Origin: Motilimonas pumila
Lineage (GTDB): Bacteria; Pseudomonadota; Gammaproteobacteria; Enterobacterales; CBDFNC01
Reading direction: 5' to 3'
Length of the DNA stretch: 64,000 bases
NCBI RefSeq assembly: GCF_003596335.1
Contig: NZ_QZCH01000018.1
Span: forward strand, 30,898-94,897
Below the pieces are notes generated by a model that was not told the DNA's origin, ran no database searches, and worked only from the letters and a program-made list of their open reading frames with translations. A program made the position numbers and the translations under genes. This document shows positions 1 to 7,487 of this stretch, one piece after another (the stretch's first letter is position 1; every line of letters begins with the position of its first letter).

Positions 1-40
1 CAGAAATATGGCAAAGAAGCGAAGCGAGATCCGCCGCACT

Positions 41-1123
41 TTACTCTTGCTCCCACAGCTGCACCTTGGTTTTATCAAAGGTATACTTGCCCGTTAGCCA
101 ATCCACCATTTCTTGAGCCATAGCGAGGGGCAATTGTTGTTGGTAACGCTCGAGCATCGCTGCTTTTTGCGGTTCTGACAATTGATTGAAGCCTTGCTCT
201 GCCAAACCATCAGCATCTGCTAATAAATGCTGACCTAACTGACCCGGTGCCAATGTCTTTATCGCCTTGATAAGCGCCTGTTGCGGGTTGTATTTCGCCC
301 CTTCTCGATATAATTGCGGTAACGTCATCAGTGGGATCTTTGAAAGCTGGGCTTGATTCATAGGGTTAACAAAATGCCCTCGAGTTAGGCTTGGCATTTG
401 CGCTAACCTGTCTTTAAAAGCGTGTAAAAAGATCAGGTGCCAGTTCTTCATGTCATTGACGGGGTAATTATCCCAAATCACGGGCTGGCGTCGTAATTTG
501 TCTGCCACTTCCTCTAGATGCTCAGGGGGATAAGATACAGACCACACGCTCGGCCCCGTCCAAAAGACGTCTATCTCAGGCAATAATGCTGCGCCCAGGT
601 CTTGTAAATAGTGCTTTGGCTGCTGCCCAAATATCTTTTCTAGAACAGGGTCGTAAGAGTAATACGTTGGGCATAAAATCACTTCGGGCGCAGCAATAAG
701 GTCGTTCATAAACGCCGCTATTTCCGCTTGATTTTTAGCCAGATCAGGCACATCACCGCGCATGTCATCAAACAAGATGCAGACAATATCTGGTTGTAAC
801 TGATTTATCTCGGCAAGCTTAGCGGTAAGTGCTTGCCGGGTTGTTGCGTTCCACGCTTGATAAACCTCATAAGGGCTGAGCGCAATACCAAATTTAATGC
901 CTTTACTGCGATAGACCTGGCTCAGCTGCTGCAACTGACAGAACTGTTCCTCACTCCAACTTTGCTGCCATTGCTCCCTAAGCTTGGCATCATTTTTAGG
1001 GCCATATATATACGCGCCATAGCCCTGTTGAAGCATGAAGTCAGCATAATCTTTGCGGGTTTGCCACGTCCAAGGTTTACCATAAAAACCTTCGATGATG
1101 CCTAAATTGAAGTCTGTTGCCAT
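41..1123 (-). CDS. GH84-family beta-N-acetylglucosaminidase (O-GlcNAcase-like)
   Basis: A 360-residue protein of glycoside hydrolase family 84. The N-terminal GIIEGFYGKPW block (residues 8-18) and the paired catalytic acids in CILFDDM (D119, D120) are the family hallmarks; they support substrate-assisted removal of terminal GlcNAc. WDNYPVND near residue 217 is another family-like block. There is no signal peptide or accessory carbohydrate-binding domain, so it appears cytoplasmic and reduced to the catalytic barrel plus a helical tail. The natural substrate cannot be told from sequence: a GlcNAc-modified protein, a cell-wall or chitin fragment, or a small GlcNAc conjugate. The gene stands alone at the window edge, with a long intergenic region upstream. 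Confidence 0.88.
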   Translation of the reverse strand: MATDFNLGIIEGFYGKPWTWQTRKDYADFMLQQGYGAYIYGPKNDAKLREQWQQSWSEEQFCQLQQLSQVYRSKGIKFGIALSPYEVYQAWNATTRQALTAKLAEINQLQPDIVCILFDDMRGDVPDLAKNQAEIAAFMNDLIAAPEVILCPTYYSYDPVLEKIFGQQPKHYLQDLGAALLPEIDVFWTGPSVWSVSYPPEHLEEVADKLRRQPVIWDNYPVNDMKNWHLIFLHAFKDRLAQMPSLTRGHFVNPMNQAQLSKIPLMTLPQLYREGAKYNPQQALIKAIKTLAPGQLGQHLLADADGLAEQGFNQLSEPQKAAMLERYQQQLPLAMAQEMVDWLTGKYTFDKTKVQLWEQE

Positions 1124-1327
1124 TACTTAATCCTCAGCTGATAGCTTGCCATTGCCAAACGCAATCATTCAATAGGCAGCATACTATAAGACAAGGTTGC
1201 TGCGTATAGGCTTATGAAATAGGCAGCTAAAAGTATGAAAAATGCCAGCCACAGCCCTCTGTCAATAAACTGTCATTTTGGATCGTTAACCTGTCTAGGC
1301 TTAAACAAAACTTAGCGAATTTAGCTT

Positions 1328-1483
1328 ATGTGGGTTGGTAAACTGGTTTCATATCCCAGGCGAAGCAGGGATTTTAGTGAAGGTGTGATCATCAACCATG
1401 ATCCCTTTTCTGGATTAGTACAGGTACGTGACTTTTCAGGCGAGCACTGGAGCGGTCATGTACATTTGATTTCATTGTTATAA
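1328..1483 (+). CDS. possible 51-residue small protein
   Basis: An ATG-to-TAA ORF of 51 codons lies alone in a 566-bp gap. It begins MWVGKLVSYP and contains GVIINHDPFSGLVQVRDFSG, which has alternating hydrophobic, Gly-turn spacing like a small beta-rich domain. A strong intrinsic terminator follows 50 bp after the stop, so a discrete transcript is plausible. I see no clear Shine-Dalgarno site, and I do not recognise the family. The alternative is a non-coding RNA ending at the same terminator. The remainder of the gap (1124-1327 and 1555-1689) shows nothing else I can support. Confidence 0.42.
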   Translation: MWVGKLVSYPRRSRDFSEGVIINHDPFSGLVQVRDFSGEHWSGHVHLISLL

Positions 1484-1532
1484 CTCCCACCATTGCTGAG
1501 TGACCCATTCTCAGTAGTGCCATTCGAGCATT

Positions 1533-1554
1533 GGGGGCCTTGCCCCCTTTTTTT
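1533..1554 (+). terminator. intrinsic terminator
   Basis: A 6-bp all-G/C stem (GGGGGC/GCCCCC, loop CTT) is followed directly by seven T. It would end transcription of the small ORF at 1328-1483 before the SieB-like gene. Confidence 0.8.
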
Positions 1555-1689
1555 ACATTCAAATTTGTCCATAACATAAAATATGGCACACCTATTGCTT
1601 TATATTTCACGTGACTCTTTTTAAATAGCTTAAGGACAAAATGTCGACGGGAACGTCCATACGAACCGTCATGGCAAGGGGTAAAGACG

Positions 1690-2283
1690 ATGAAACAATT
1701 TCTTTCTCAGTTATCTTTTGGTGCACAATTTACGTTAGTGTTAGCTTGGGTGTTTGTTGCTAGCAGTACGGTACTTTTTTTACCTGACGGCTTAGCACAA
1801 ATGTTCAGTCTCGGCGGTATTCAGCAAACTTCACGCCCAGTATTAAGCTTAGTAGTGATCATCAGTAGCTCTTATTTTCTGGCTAAGTTGCTGATGTTAG
1901 GTCACCACGCCCTGACGTACAAATCGGCTCAAGAGCAAGAACGAGGCCGTATGGTAGAGATGGTTAAACGCCTTGATTTTGAAGAAAAAGCGGTATTGCG
2001 TGAATACATAATCCAGCGTAAAAATATGCTCACGCTGCCATTAAACGAGCCAGCGGTGAACAACCTATTAGAGGCGGGAGTATTAGTTCCGGCTATGTCG
2101 ACACAAGAAATCAGCGGTGAAAAGCGACTGGTCAAATTAGCCATAAGCTTAGAAGCGAGACCGCTATTAACTCACAAATTACTGGGGCTGCCGGTGGGTA
2201 AAATGACCGAGGAAGACGTAGAGCGGTTGAAATCAGCACGGCCAGATTATGCCCGTCAAAACTTCATTGGTTTGCGTGGTTAA
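1690..2283 (+). CDS. SieB-like inner-membrane protein (superinfection-exclusion family)
   Basis: A 197-residue protein with two N-terminal transmembrane helices (about residues 12-33 and 47-70) and a charged cytoplasmic domain. LDFEEKAVLREYI (about 95-107), LPLNEPAVNNLLEAGVL and the layout resemble the phage superinfection-exclusion protein B (SieB) family, whose founding members abort development of infecting phages. No phage genes are nearby, so here it is a chromosomal orphan, possibly a domesticated defence or membrane-stress gene. GGGGTAAAGACG precedes the ATG. It is monocistronic, with its own terminator. Family assignment is from remembered motifs, so moderate. Confidence 0.6.
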   Translation: MKQFLSQLSFGAQFTLVLAWVFVASSTVLFLPDGLAQMFSLGGIQQTSRPVLSLVVIISSSYFLAKLLMLGHHALTYKSAQEQERGRMVEMVKRLDFEEKAVLREYIIQRKNMLTLPLNEPAVNNLLEAGVLVPAMSTQEISGEKRLVKLAISLEARPLLTHKLLGLPVGKMTEEDVERLKSARPDYARQNFIGLRG

Positions 2284-2307
2284 AATAAAGCGCAACACGC
2301 CTGACTC

Positions 2308-2343
2308 AAAAAAGTGACAACCCTCGCTAGGTGTCACTTTTTT
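2308..2343. terminator. bidirectional intrinsic terminator
   Basis: A 12-bp stem, AAAAAAGTGACA paired with TGTCACTTTTTT, with a 12-nt loop. The A and T runs let it work in both directions for the convergent SieB-like and MOSC-reductase genes. Confidence 0.85.
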
Positions 2344-2438
2344 GGCTAATGATTCAAAGGGAATTCATCAATCGACTAACACACTGATAATTTGCCAAAA
2401 AAGTGGCGAAATACTTCCTCTTTAACGCCATAGCTGTC

Positions 2439-4328
2439 TTAGTGCTGACTAATCACTAAATCCGTTTGCGGGATACAACTACAAGCCAGTATGATCCCCT
2501 GCTCTTGTTCTTGTGGGGTTAATGCCGAATCCGACAAGGTGTTAACTTCACCACTATCAAGACGAACTTTACACGCCCCGCACATGCCACCTCGACAAGA
2601 GAAGGGTAATGCCAGCCCAGCGTTTTCAGCCTGTTCTAATACCGTTTGCTGGTTGTTTCCGCTGACCATGGTATCCCAACTATCAAATAAAATTTGGCAA
2701 TCGACTGCTGGGCTCTGTTCACACTCAAACAAGCCAAAGCTCTCATCAAAATACTGCTCCTTGGGTAAGCCTAATGCCAGTAAATCTTGTTTAACTTGTT
2801 CCATGAAAGCTGCTGGTCCACAGACAAATACCTGTCTCGTAGTTAAGTCAGCCACTTTTGCTAAGTCACCTTGGCTAATGCGTCCCGCCTGGTAACCCAA
2901 TAACTCAGCCTCTTTTGCCGTAGTTTGAGTAAGAAAGTACTGCCATTGGATCTGCGGCTGCAAAGAAGCAATAAAATCGAGCTCAGACTGGCATAACAAA
3001 TCCTGTGGTTGTTTGGCACTGTGCAAAAAGACAATGTCTCTGGCTTGATGCCCGTCGCTGATTTGGCGCAACATCGATAGCATAGGCGTGATCCCAACGC
3101 CCGCAGAAATCATTAATAAAGGGGCCTGGTCGGCTTTTCCTAAATGAAATTGCCCCGCGGGAGGTAAAGCTTGTAACGTATCTCCAGCTTGAAATGTGTC
3201 ATGTAGCCAGTTAGATGCTTTTCCCTTTGGGACTCGCTTTACCGTAATGCTGATGAGATCGGGCCGACTAGGCGTCGATGATAAAGTATAAGTACGCTTT
3301 ACTGGGTGACCATCTATCTCGAGGCTGATGCTGATATATTGACCCGCTTGATAATGAAATCTATGCTCGGGCTTGGCCATAAAGCGAAACGTCTTTACGT
3401 CATGACTTTCTTGCTCTACCGCAACACACAGCAAGGTTTTCAGTTCTCCAGCAGGCCATTGGTTATGCAATGGCGCGGCACTTAAGTGCTTTGGCGCATG
3501 ATTGACGTATTGCTCAGGTTGACGAACGTCAAGTACCTCTACCTTATCAAACACTGAAATTTTTCCGCGGTTAAGCGGCTTAAGATTTTGCCCAAAGTAA
3601 ACATTGCCATCTTCACCTTTTCGGTATTTCTGTAATGTTTGTAAAGGTTCATTATCAGGGCTTTTGGTTGCAGTTTGAGGGTCTAGAGTGGTAAATACAC
3701 AGCGTGAACAAGGCTTTTCTACGCTGAACTCTACTTCGCCAATGCGAATTTTACGCCAAGAGTCTTCCGCAAACGCAGGTGTACCGGAAACTACCAAGTT
3801 TGGTCGAAATTGGTCCATCACTACCGGGCTTTGCGCCCGCTGATTTAAATCATCGAGCGAGGCTTGAGAGATTAGCAACAGAGGGTAGCCGTCCGCAAAA
3901 CTCAGCGCGCCGTCATTATCGGCTTGATTACGCAAACTGTCGTGCTCATCTCCGATAAATACTAAGCGGCACTTTTGACCTAAGAATTCACTGAACCAAG
4001 TGTCATAATCGCGATGGCACCAGACTGCTTTAAAGTCATCAGACCACACGGTGACGTCCAACTGCATGTCACCAAAATTACGCTTATCTATAGTCAGCGA
4101 GGGCATGCCCGGCGCCCTCACCTGTAAGCCGTTATCAACTATTGCAGTGTGTACTTGGGTTAATTCGGGTACCGTTCGAGCGGTGATAAATTGCCCTCGG
4201 GGATTAACCAGCATAAAGCGTCGATCAAAACTCAGCCCAAGCGATTCCACATAACTGTGGTTAGTGTGGATACCTGCGGTGGATTTAATAGGGTAAACGG
4301 TTATTTGTTTGAGTTGTCCTTGGCTCAC
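2439..4328 (-). CDS. MOSC domain / ferredoxin reductase / 2Fe-2S ferredoxin fusion (YcbX-like)
   Basis: A 629-residue multidomain protein. Residues 1-120 are a MOSC N-terminal barrel and about 130-270 a MOSC domain with the conserved Cys in KPCSRCVF, the expected molybdenum-cofactor site. About 300-510 is a ferredoxin-NADP reductase module (FAD site RTYTLSS; nucleotide-binding ISAGVGITPM). The C-terminus is a plant-type 2Fe-2S ferredoxin with C-x4-C-x2-C in CRGGMCGAC and a fourth Cys near ILACSC. E. coli YcbX has MOSC plus ferredoxin and reduces N-hydroxylated bases using a separate reductase; this fusion carries the electron path from NAD(P)H to Moco in one chain. Substrate is inferred. A HAD-like gene follows upstream. 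Confidence 0.88.
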   Translation of the reverse strand: MSQGQLKQITVYPIKSTAGIHTNHSYVESLGLSFDRRFMLVNPRGQFITARTVPELTQVHTAIVDNGLQVRAPGMPSLTIDKRNFGDMQLDVTVWSDDFKAVWCHRDYDTWFSEFLGQKCRLVFIGDEHDSLRNQADNDGALSFADGYPLLLISQASLDDLNQRAQSPVVMDQFRPNLVVSGTPAFAEDSWRKIRIGEVEFSVEKPCSRCVFTTLDPQTATKSPDNEPLQTLQKYRKGEDGNVYFGQNLKPLNRGKISVFDKVEVLDVRQPEQYVNHAPKHLSAAPLHNQWPAGELKTLLCVAVEQESHDVKTFRFMAKPEHRFHYQAGQYISISLEIDGHPVKRTYTLSSTPSRPDLISITVKRVPKGKASNWLHDTFQAGDTLQALPPAGQFHLGKADQAPLLMISAGVGITPMLSMLRQISDGHQARDIVFLHSAKQPQDLLCQSELDFIASLQPQIQWQYFLTQTTAKEAELLGYQAGRISQGDLAKVADLTTRQVFVCGPAAFMEQVKQDLLALGLPKEQYFDESFGLFECEQSPAVDCQILFDSWDTMVSGNNQQTVLEQAENAGLALPFSCRGGMCGACKVRLDSGEVNTLSDSALTPQEQEQGIILACSCIPQTDLVISQH

Positions 4329-4415
4329 AGCTTGCTCCTACTGTTTTTAACTCCAATCTACTCTGGCTTTGCGCATTTATCCAGTTCAAAACCCAGTAAG
4401 ACACCGCTTTAAAAG

Positions 4416-4994
4416 TCAGTATTGCAGGTGAAGCCAACCATGACGCTGAGCGTGCGCGGTTAAAGTTGGGTTTAAACAAGACACGACCGGATAGGTTACA
4501 TGTTGCAATAATTCCAACGTGCTATCGCAGCCTGAATAGCACCAAGAATGGCTTAACTCAACCTCTTCATCCCATAATATACTTTGTAATAAGCGCTTTT
4601 TACTGCTTGGCTCTTTGCCCAGTAAGCGACCTGTACATATACCATTAAGGGTTTCCAATTGCGGGCTTAACAAGGTCGTCATTTGCAAGGATTGTGCGAG
4701 CGCTTGCGTGAAGCCGTGGTGAAACTGCGAGATCAGTATGGTGCGATGACCAACAGCGAGGTGCTCTTGCTGCAGCTTTTGTAATCGATAAAGCGTATTT
4801 TGTGTTAACCAAGATTCGGTAAACGTGGCACTCAGCTTTGTCACACTCGCAAACGAAATACCCTGTAGGCGAGTCACTTCTTGCCACTGCCAATCGTGAG
4901 GAAGACTTGAACTGCGTTGAACACAATCGCGCCATAACTGTTGCGCTATTGGCTGTTGTAAATGGAAATCGAGGTCAAAGATTGCCAGCGCCAT
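4416..4994 (-). CDS. degenerate HAD-superfamily protein (SerB/HAD-IB-like)
   Basis: A 192-residue protein with the outline of a HAD subfamily IB phosphatase. Motif I is FDLDFHL (D7 and D9 kept, but His in place of the usual Thr/Val). A motif II-like ISQFHHGF is present. The C-terminal YSGCDSTLELLQHV and NPTL...GW match the usual YSDSxxDLPLLE...NPD...GW block, but the motif IV metal-binding acids are replaced (Gly for Asp, Thr for Asp). Loss of these acids suggests altered or lost phosphatase activity. It is co-oriented with the MOSC fusion and mgsA. The superfamily call is good; function is unknown. Confidence 0.6.
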   Translation of the reverse strand: MALAIFDLDFHLQQPIAQQLWRDCVQRSSSLPHDWQWQEVTRLQGISFASVTKLSATFTESWLTQNTLYRLQKLQQEHLAVGHRTILISQFHHGFTQALAQSLQMTTLLSPQLETLNGICTGRLLGKEPSSKKRLLQSILWDEEVELSHSWCYSGCDSTLELLQHVTYPVVSCLNPTLTAHAQRHGWLHLQY

Positions 4995-5068
4995 GGTACC
5001 GCCTCCGCAAATACAACCATGCTAAAATGGCTATATGAAAGCTTGATGACGCTGGGATCTTATAAAGC

Positions 5069-5530
5069 TTAGGCTTGAGTGCGTTCTGCTAGGTAACCCG
5101 CATAGTCCGGGATTTCAATGTTAACTTCTTGATTCATAAATTCTGCATTCATCAAAAAATTGGCGCTGGATTTATTGGTCGCAGAAGGAATATTCCAAAC
5201 CGCCGCCAGGCGTAAAAGCGCTTTTACATCTGGGTCGTGTGGCACTGCATCCAATGGGTCCCAAAAGAAAATCATCATGTCTATTTCGCCTTCGGCAATT
5301 AGCGCTCCAAGCTGCTGGTCGCCTCCCATAGGACCGGATAATAAACATTTAACCGGTAAGCCGATGTGTTTGCTCAATAAAGTGCCGGTTGTACCGGTCG
5401 CAAACAAATGATGGAATTTAAGTTGATCCGACTTATCTTTGGCCCAAGCCAACAAATCCGCTTTTTTATTATCATGAGCTACCAAGGCAATACGTTTGGT
5501 GGCAGGCATGATTCTCGTCGTGGTTTTCAA
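5069..5530 (-). CDS. mgsA: methylglyoxal synthase
   Basis: This 153-residue protein aligns along its whole length with E. coli MgsA, which converts dihydroxyacetone phosphate to methylglyoxal and phosphate as a bypass of lower glycolysis under phosphate limitation or sugar-phosphate stress. [19 protein letters not shown] (phosphate binding), SGPMGGDQQ (with the catalytic Asp) and [20 protein letters not shown] are all present. The start is a TTG at 5528-5530 preceded by AAGGAG at 6-nt spacing. It is probably soluble and monocistronic. Confidence 0.96.
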   Translation of the reverse strand: MKTTTRIMPATKRIALVAHDNKKADLLAWAKDKSDQLKFHHLFATGTTGTLLSKHIGLPVKCLLSGPMGGDQQLGALIAEGEIDMMIFFWDPLDAVPHDPDVKALLRLAAVWNIPSATNKSSANFLMNAEFMNQEVNIEIPDYAGYLAERTQA

Positions 5531-5750
5531 TGCTTTCTCCTTACTCGCTCAGCACGCCCTGTGCCGGCACATCTGGTGTGGATTTTATCATATCACTTAA
5601 TCGTACTATGCCTAGCTGATTGATATCACCAATCCCTTTATGAAAGCGCAATAAATTGCCTGCAAACACGAGAAAAACTTGTGCTAAAACAATTCTTTTC
5701 ATGCACTTTTATCGCATGATATCCGCAACCTTCACAATAATTAAAATAAT

Positions 5751-6236
5751 ATGCTAACCAGTGAGCAACTCGCGCCAACCAGTCTGGCAAACCTCAGCCA
5801 ACAGTTCATCAGTCAACCGGGCCTTAAATTGATGGGTTTAGCCATCACTCAAAAAGCCAACCGCCCTCAATTACAGGCGATTTACATCGAGAAAGAGCAA
5901 GTATCACAAGAATTGCCTTTTCGGGCGCAGCTCACCATAGGGGCATGGGATGATACCGACGACAGCGAAGAGTTTTTTATTGAAGCATTAACGGCGACGC
6001 GCTTAGTTGAAAAGTTAACCCACTTTATTAACCAAGCAGATTTTGTATTTTTCGCGGTCCCACCTTCATTGACCATTGATGTGGTCAACATGTATCCAGA
6101 TCAAATGATCCACACTGTTTTTCCTGAGCTAGGAGAATATTGCCACTCCCTTAGTAAAGAGGAAATCACCGCCGCCCGGCAGGGAGCAACCACCATCATT
6201 TCTCGCCTCAGAGCAAGACTACCTAAGGTTATCTAA
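5751..6236 (+). CDS. hypothetical protein, 161 aa
   Basis: A soluble-looking acidic protein without signal peptide or membrane segment, and with no motif I recognise. It ends in a basic helix (TTIISRLRARLPKVI). The ATG has no Shine-Dalgarno site; the upstream sequence is very A/T rich (TAAAAT directly before), so a leaderless or weakly translated transcript is possible. It sits 150 bp ahead of aroG in the same direction, but AroG homologues are not functionally tied to such a protein. Length and codon usage match its neighbours, so I consider it a real gene. Confidence 0.7.
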   Translation: MLTSEQLAPTSLANLSQQFISQPGLKLMGLAITQKANRPQLQAIYIEKEQVSQELPFRAQLTIGAWDDTDDSEEFFIEALTATRLVEKLTHFINQADFVFFAVPPSLTIDVVNMYPDQMIHTVFPELGEYCHSLSKEEITAARQGATTIISRLRARLPKVI

Positions 6237-6346
6237 GGTTAAAGCACCGAATATGGGTCAAATTTGACTCATTATGGACGATTTAATCAGCAGAGTTTGC
6301 GAGCTTAGGATAAGGCTGATACATTATTAGCCCTATAAAGGACACT

Positions 6347-6409
6347 ATGCGTCAATATGGACAGACGCACATTAACAAGAGTAATCAAGATGCAGTACCA
6401 AACCGATGA
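6347..6409 (+). other. possible upstream ORF / leader overlapping the aroG start
   Basis: ATG at 6347 opens a 20-codon frame (MRQYGQTHI...) behind AAAGGA, and ends 20 nt inside aroG in another frame. A 6-bp hairpin (TGCGTC 6348-6353 with GACGCA 6364-6369) lies within it. A TATAAA at 6334-6339 could instead be a -10 box that puts the transcript start near 6346. Either reading affects how aroG is translated. Confidence 0.3.
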
Positions 6410-7445
6410 CGTTCGCATTCGCGAAACGAAAGAACTATTACCTCCTATCGCAGTATTAGAAAAATTTCCTGCGACAGAAAAAGCAACTAACACAGTATTA
6501 GCGAGTCGCGCTGCCATCTCTGATATTTTGGCAGAAAAAGATGACCGCTTATTAGTCATTATTGGCCCTTGTTCGATTCACGATACCGAAGCAGCCGTAG
6601 AATACGGTAAAAAGCTGCTGGCGCTTCGTGAAGAATTGAAGCAAGACCTTGAAGTGGTAATGCGTGTGTATTTTGAAAAACCGCGTACAACGGTCGGTTG
6701 GAAAGGCCTGATCAACGACCCTTACCTTAACGACAGCTTCAAAATTAATGATGGTCTGCGCATTGGTCGTAAGTTATTGCTTGATCTCAACGACCTTGGC
6801 ATGCCAACAGCCAGTGAATTCCTTGATATGATTTCACCACAATACGTGGCTGATTTAATGAGCTGGGGCGCAATTGGCGCACGTACGACTGAATCTCAAG
6901 TTCACCGTGAACTGTCTTCGGGACTATCTTGTCCGGTCGGTTTTAAAAATGGTACCGATGGCACCATCAAGGTAGCAATTGACGCCATTGGCTCAGCAAG
7001 CGCTCCGCATCACTTCTTATCGGTGAATAAATTTGGCCACTCTGCGATTGTATCTACAGCCGGTAACCCTGACTGTCATATCATTCTTCGCGGTGGTAAA
7101 GAGCCAAACTATAGCGCAACTCATGTGAACGCGATTTGTGAAGACCTAGCAAAAGCTAACTTGCCACAAAAAGCCATGATTGACTTTAGCCATGCTAACT
7201 CAAGCAAGCAGTTTAAAAAGCAACTAGAAGTTTCAACTGACGTTGCGGGTCAAATTGCAGGTGGCCAACAAGCTATCTTTGGTGTGATGATTGAGAGTCA
7301 CTTAGTTGAAGGTCGTCAAGATCTCGAAAACGGTGAAGCGAAAACCTATGGCCAAAGCATCACTGATGCTTGTATTGGCTGGCAAGACACCGAAACCGTA
7401 TTGCGCCAACTGGCGCAAGCGGTACAAGATCGCCGTAAAGCGTAA
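6390..7445 (+). CDS. aroG: 3-deoxy-7-phosphoheptulonate (DAHP) synthase, class I
   Basis: A 351-residue enzyme for the first step of the shikimate pathway, condensing phosphoenolpyruvate with erythrose 4-phosphate. It aligns throughout with E. coli AroG: VIGPCSIHD (metal Cys), EKPRTTVGWKG, GARTTESQVHRE, KNGTDGT and IDFSHANSSKQ are all present. The ATG at 6390 gives MQYQTDDVRI, matching AroG MNYQNDDLRI; the in-frame ATG at 6357 would add 11 unconserved residues. A 20-codon ORF (6347-6409) behind AAAGGA overlaps this start and could couple translation. I see no clear TyrR box. AroG, F and H types cannot be separated with certainty. Confidence 0.95.
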   Translation: MQYQTDDVRIRETKELLPPIAVLEKFPATEKATNTVLASRAAISDILAEKDDRLLVIIGPCSIHDTEAAVEYGKKLLALREELKQDLEVVMRVYFEKPRTTVGWKGLINDPYLNDSFKINDGLRIGRKLLLDLNDLGMPTASEFLDMISPQYVADLMSWGAIGARTTESQVHRELSSGLSCPVGFKNGTDGTIKVAIDAIGSASAPHHFLSVNKFGHSAIVSTAGNPDCHIILRGGKEPNYSATHVNAICEDLAKANLPQKAMIDFSHANSSKQFKKQLEVSTDVAGQIAGGQQAIFGVMIESHLVEGRQDLENGEAKTYGQSITDACIGWQDTETVLRQLAQAVQDRRKA

Positions 7446-7454
7446 CCTTGTAGA

Positions 7455-7481
7455 TAGCAGCTGTGCCTGACACAGCTGCTA
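7455..7481. terminator. hairpin between convergent aroG and ABC transporter genes
   Basis: An 11-bp perfect stem (TAGCAGCTGTG/CACAGCTGCTA, loop CCTGA), without a long T-run. It is likely a weak bidirectional terminator or a 3' stabilising hairpin. Confidence 0.55.
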
Positions 7482-7487
7482 TTAATA

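Noticed and set aside
1392..1610. Minus-strand 72-residue ORF in the gap before the SieB-like gene
   Set aside because: It runs through the plus-strand terminator, has low-complexity composition and no RBS; the plus-strand ORF at 1328 is more protein-like.
4191..4412. Plus-strand ORF over the MOSC gene start
   Set aside because: It is antisense to a well-supported gene and lacks conserved features.
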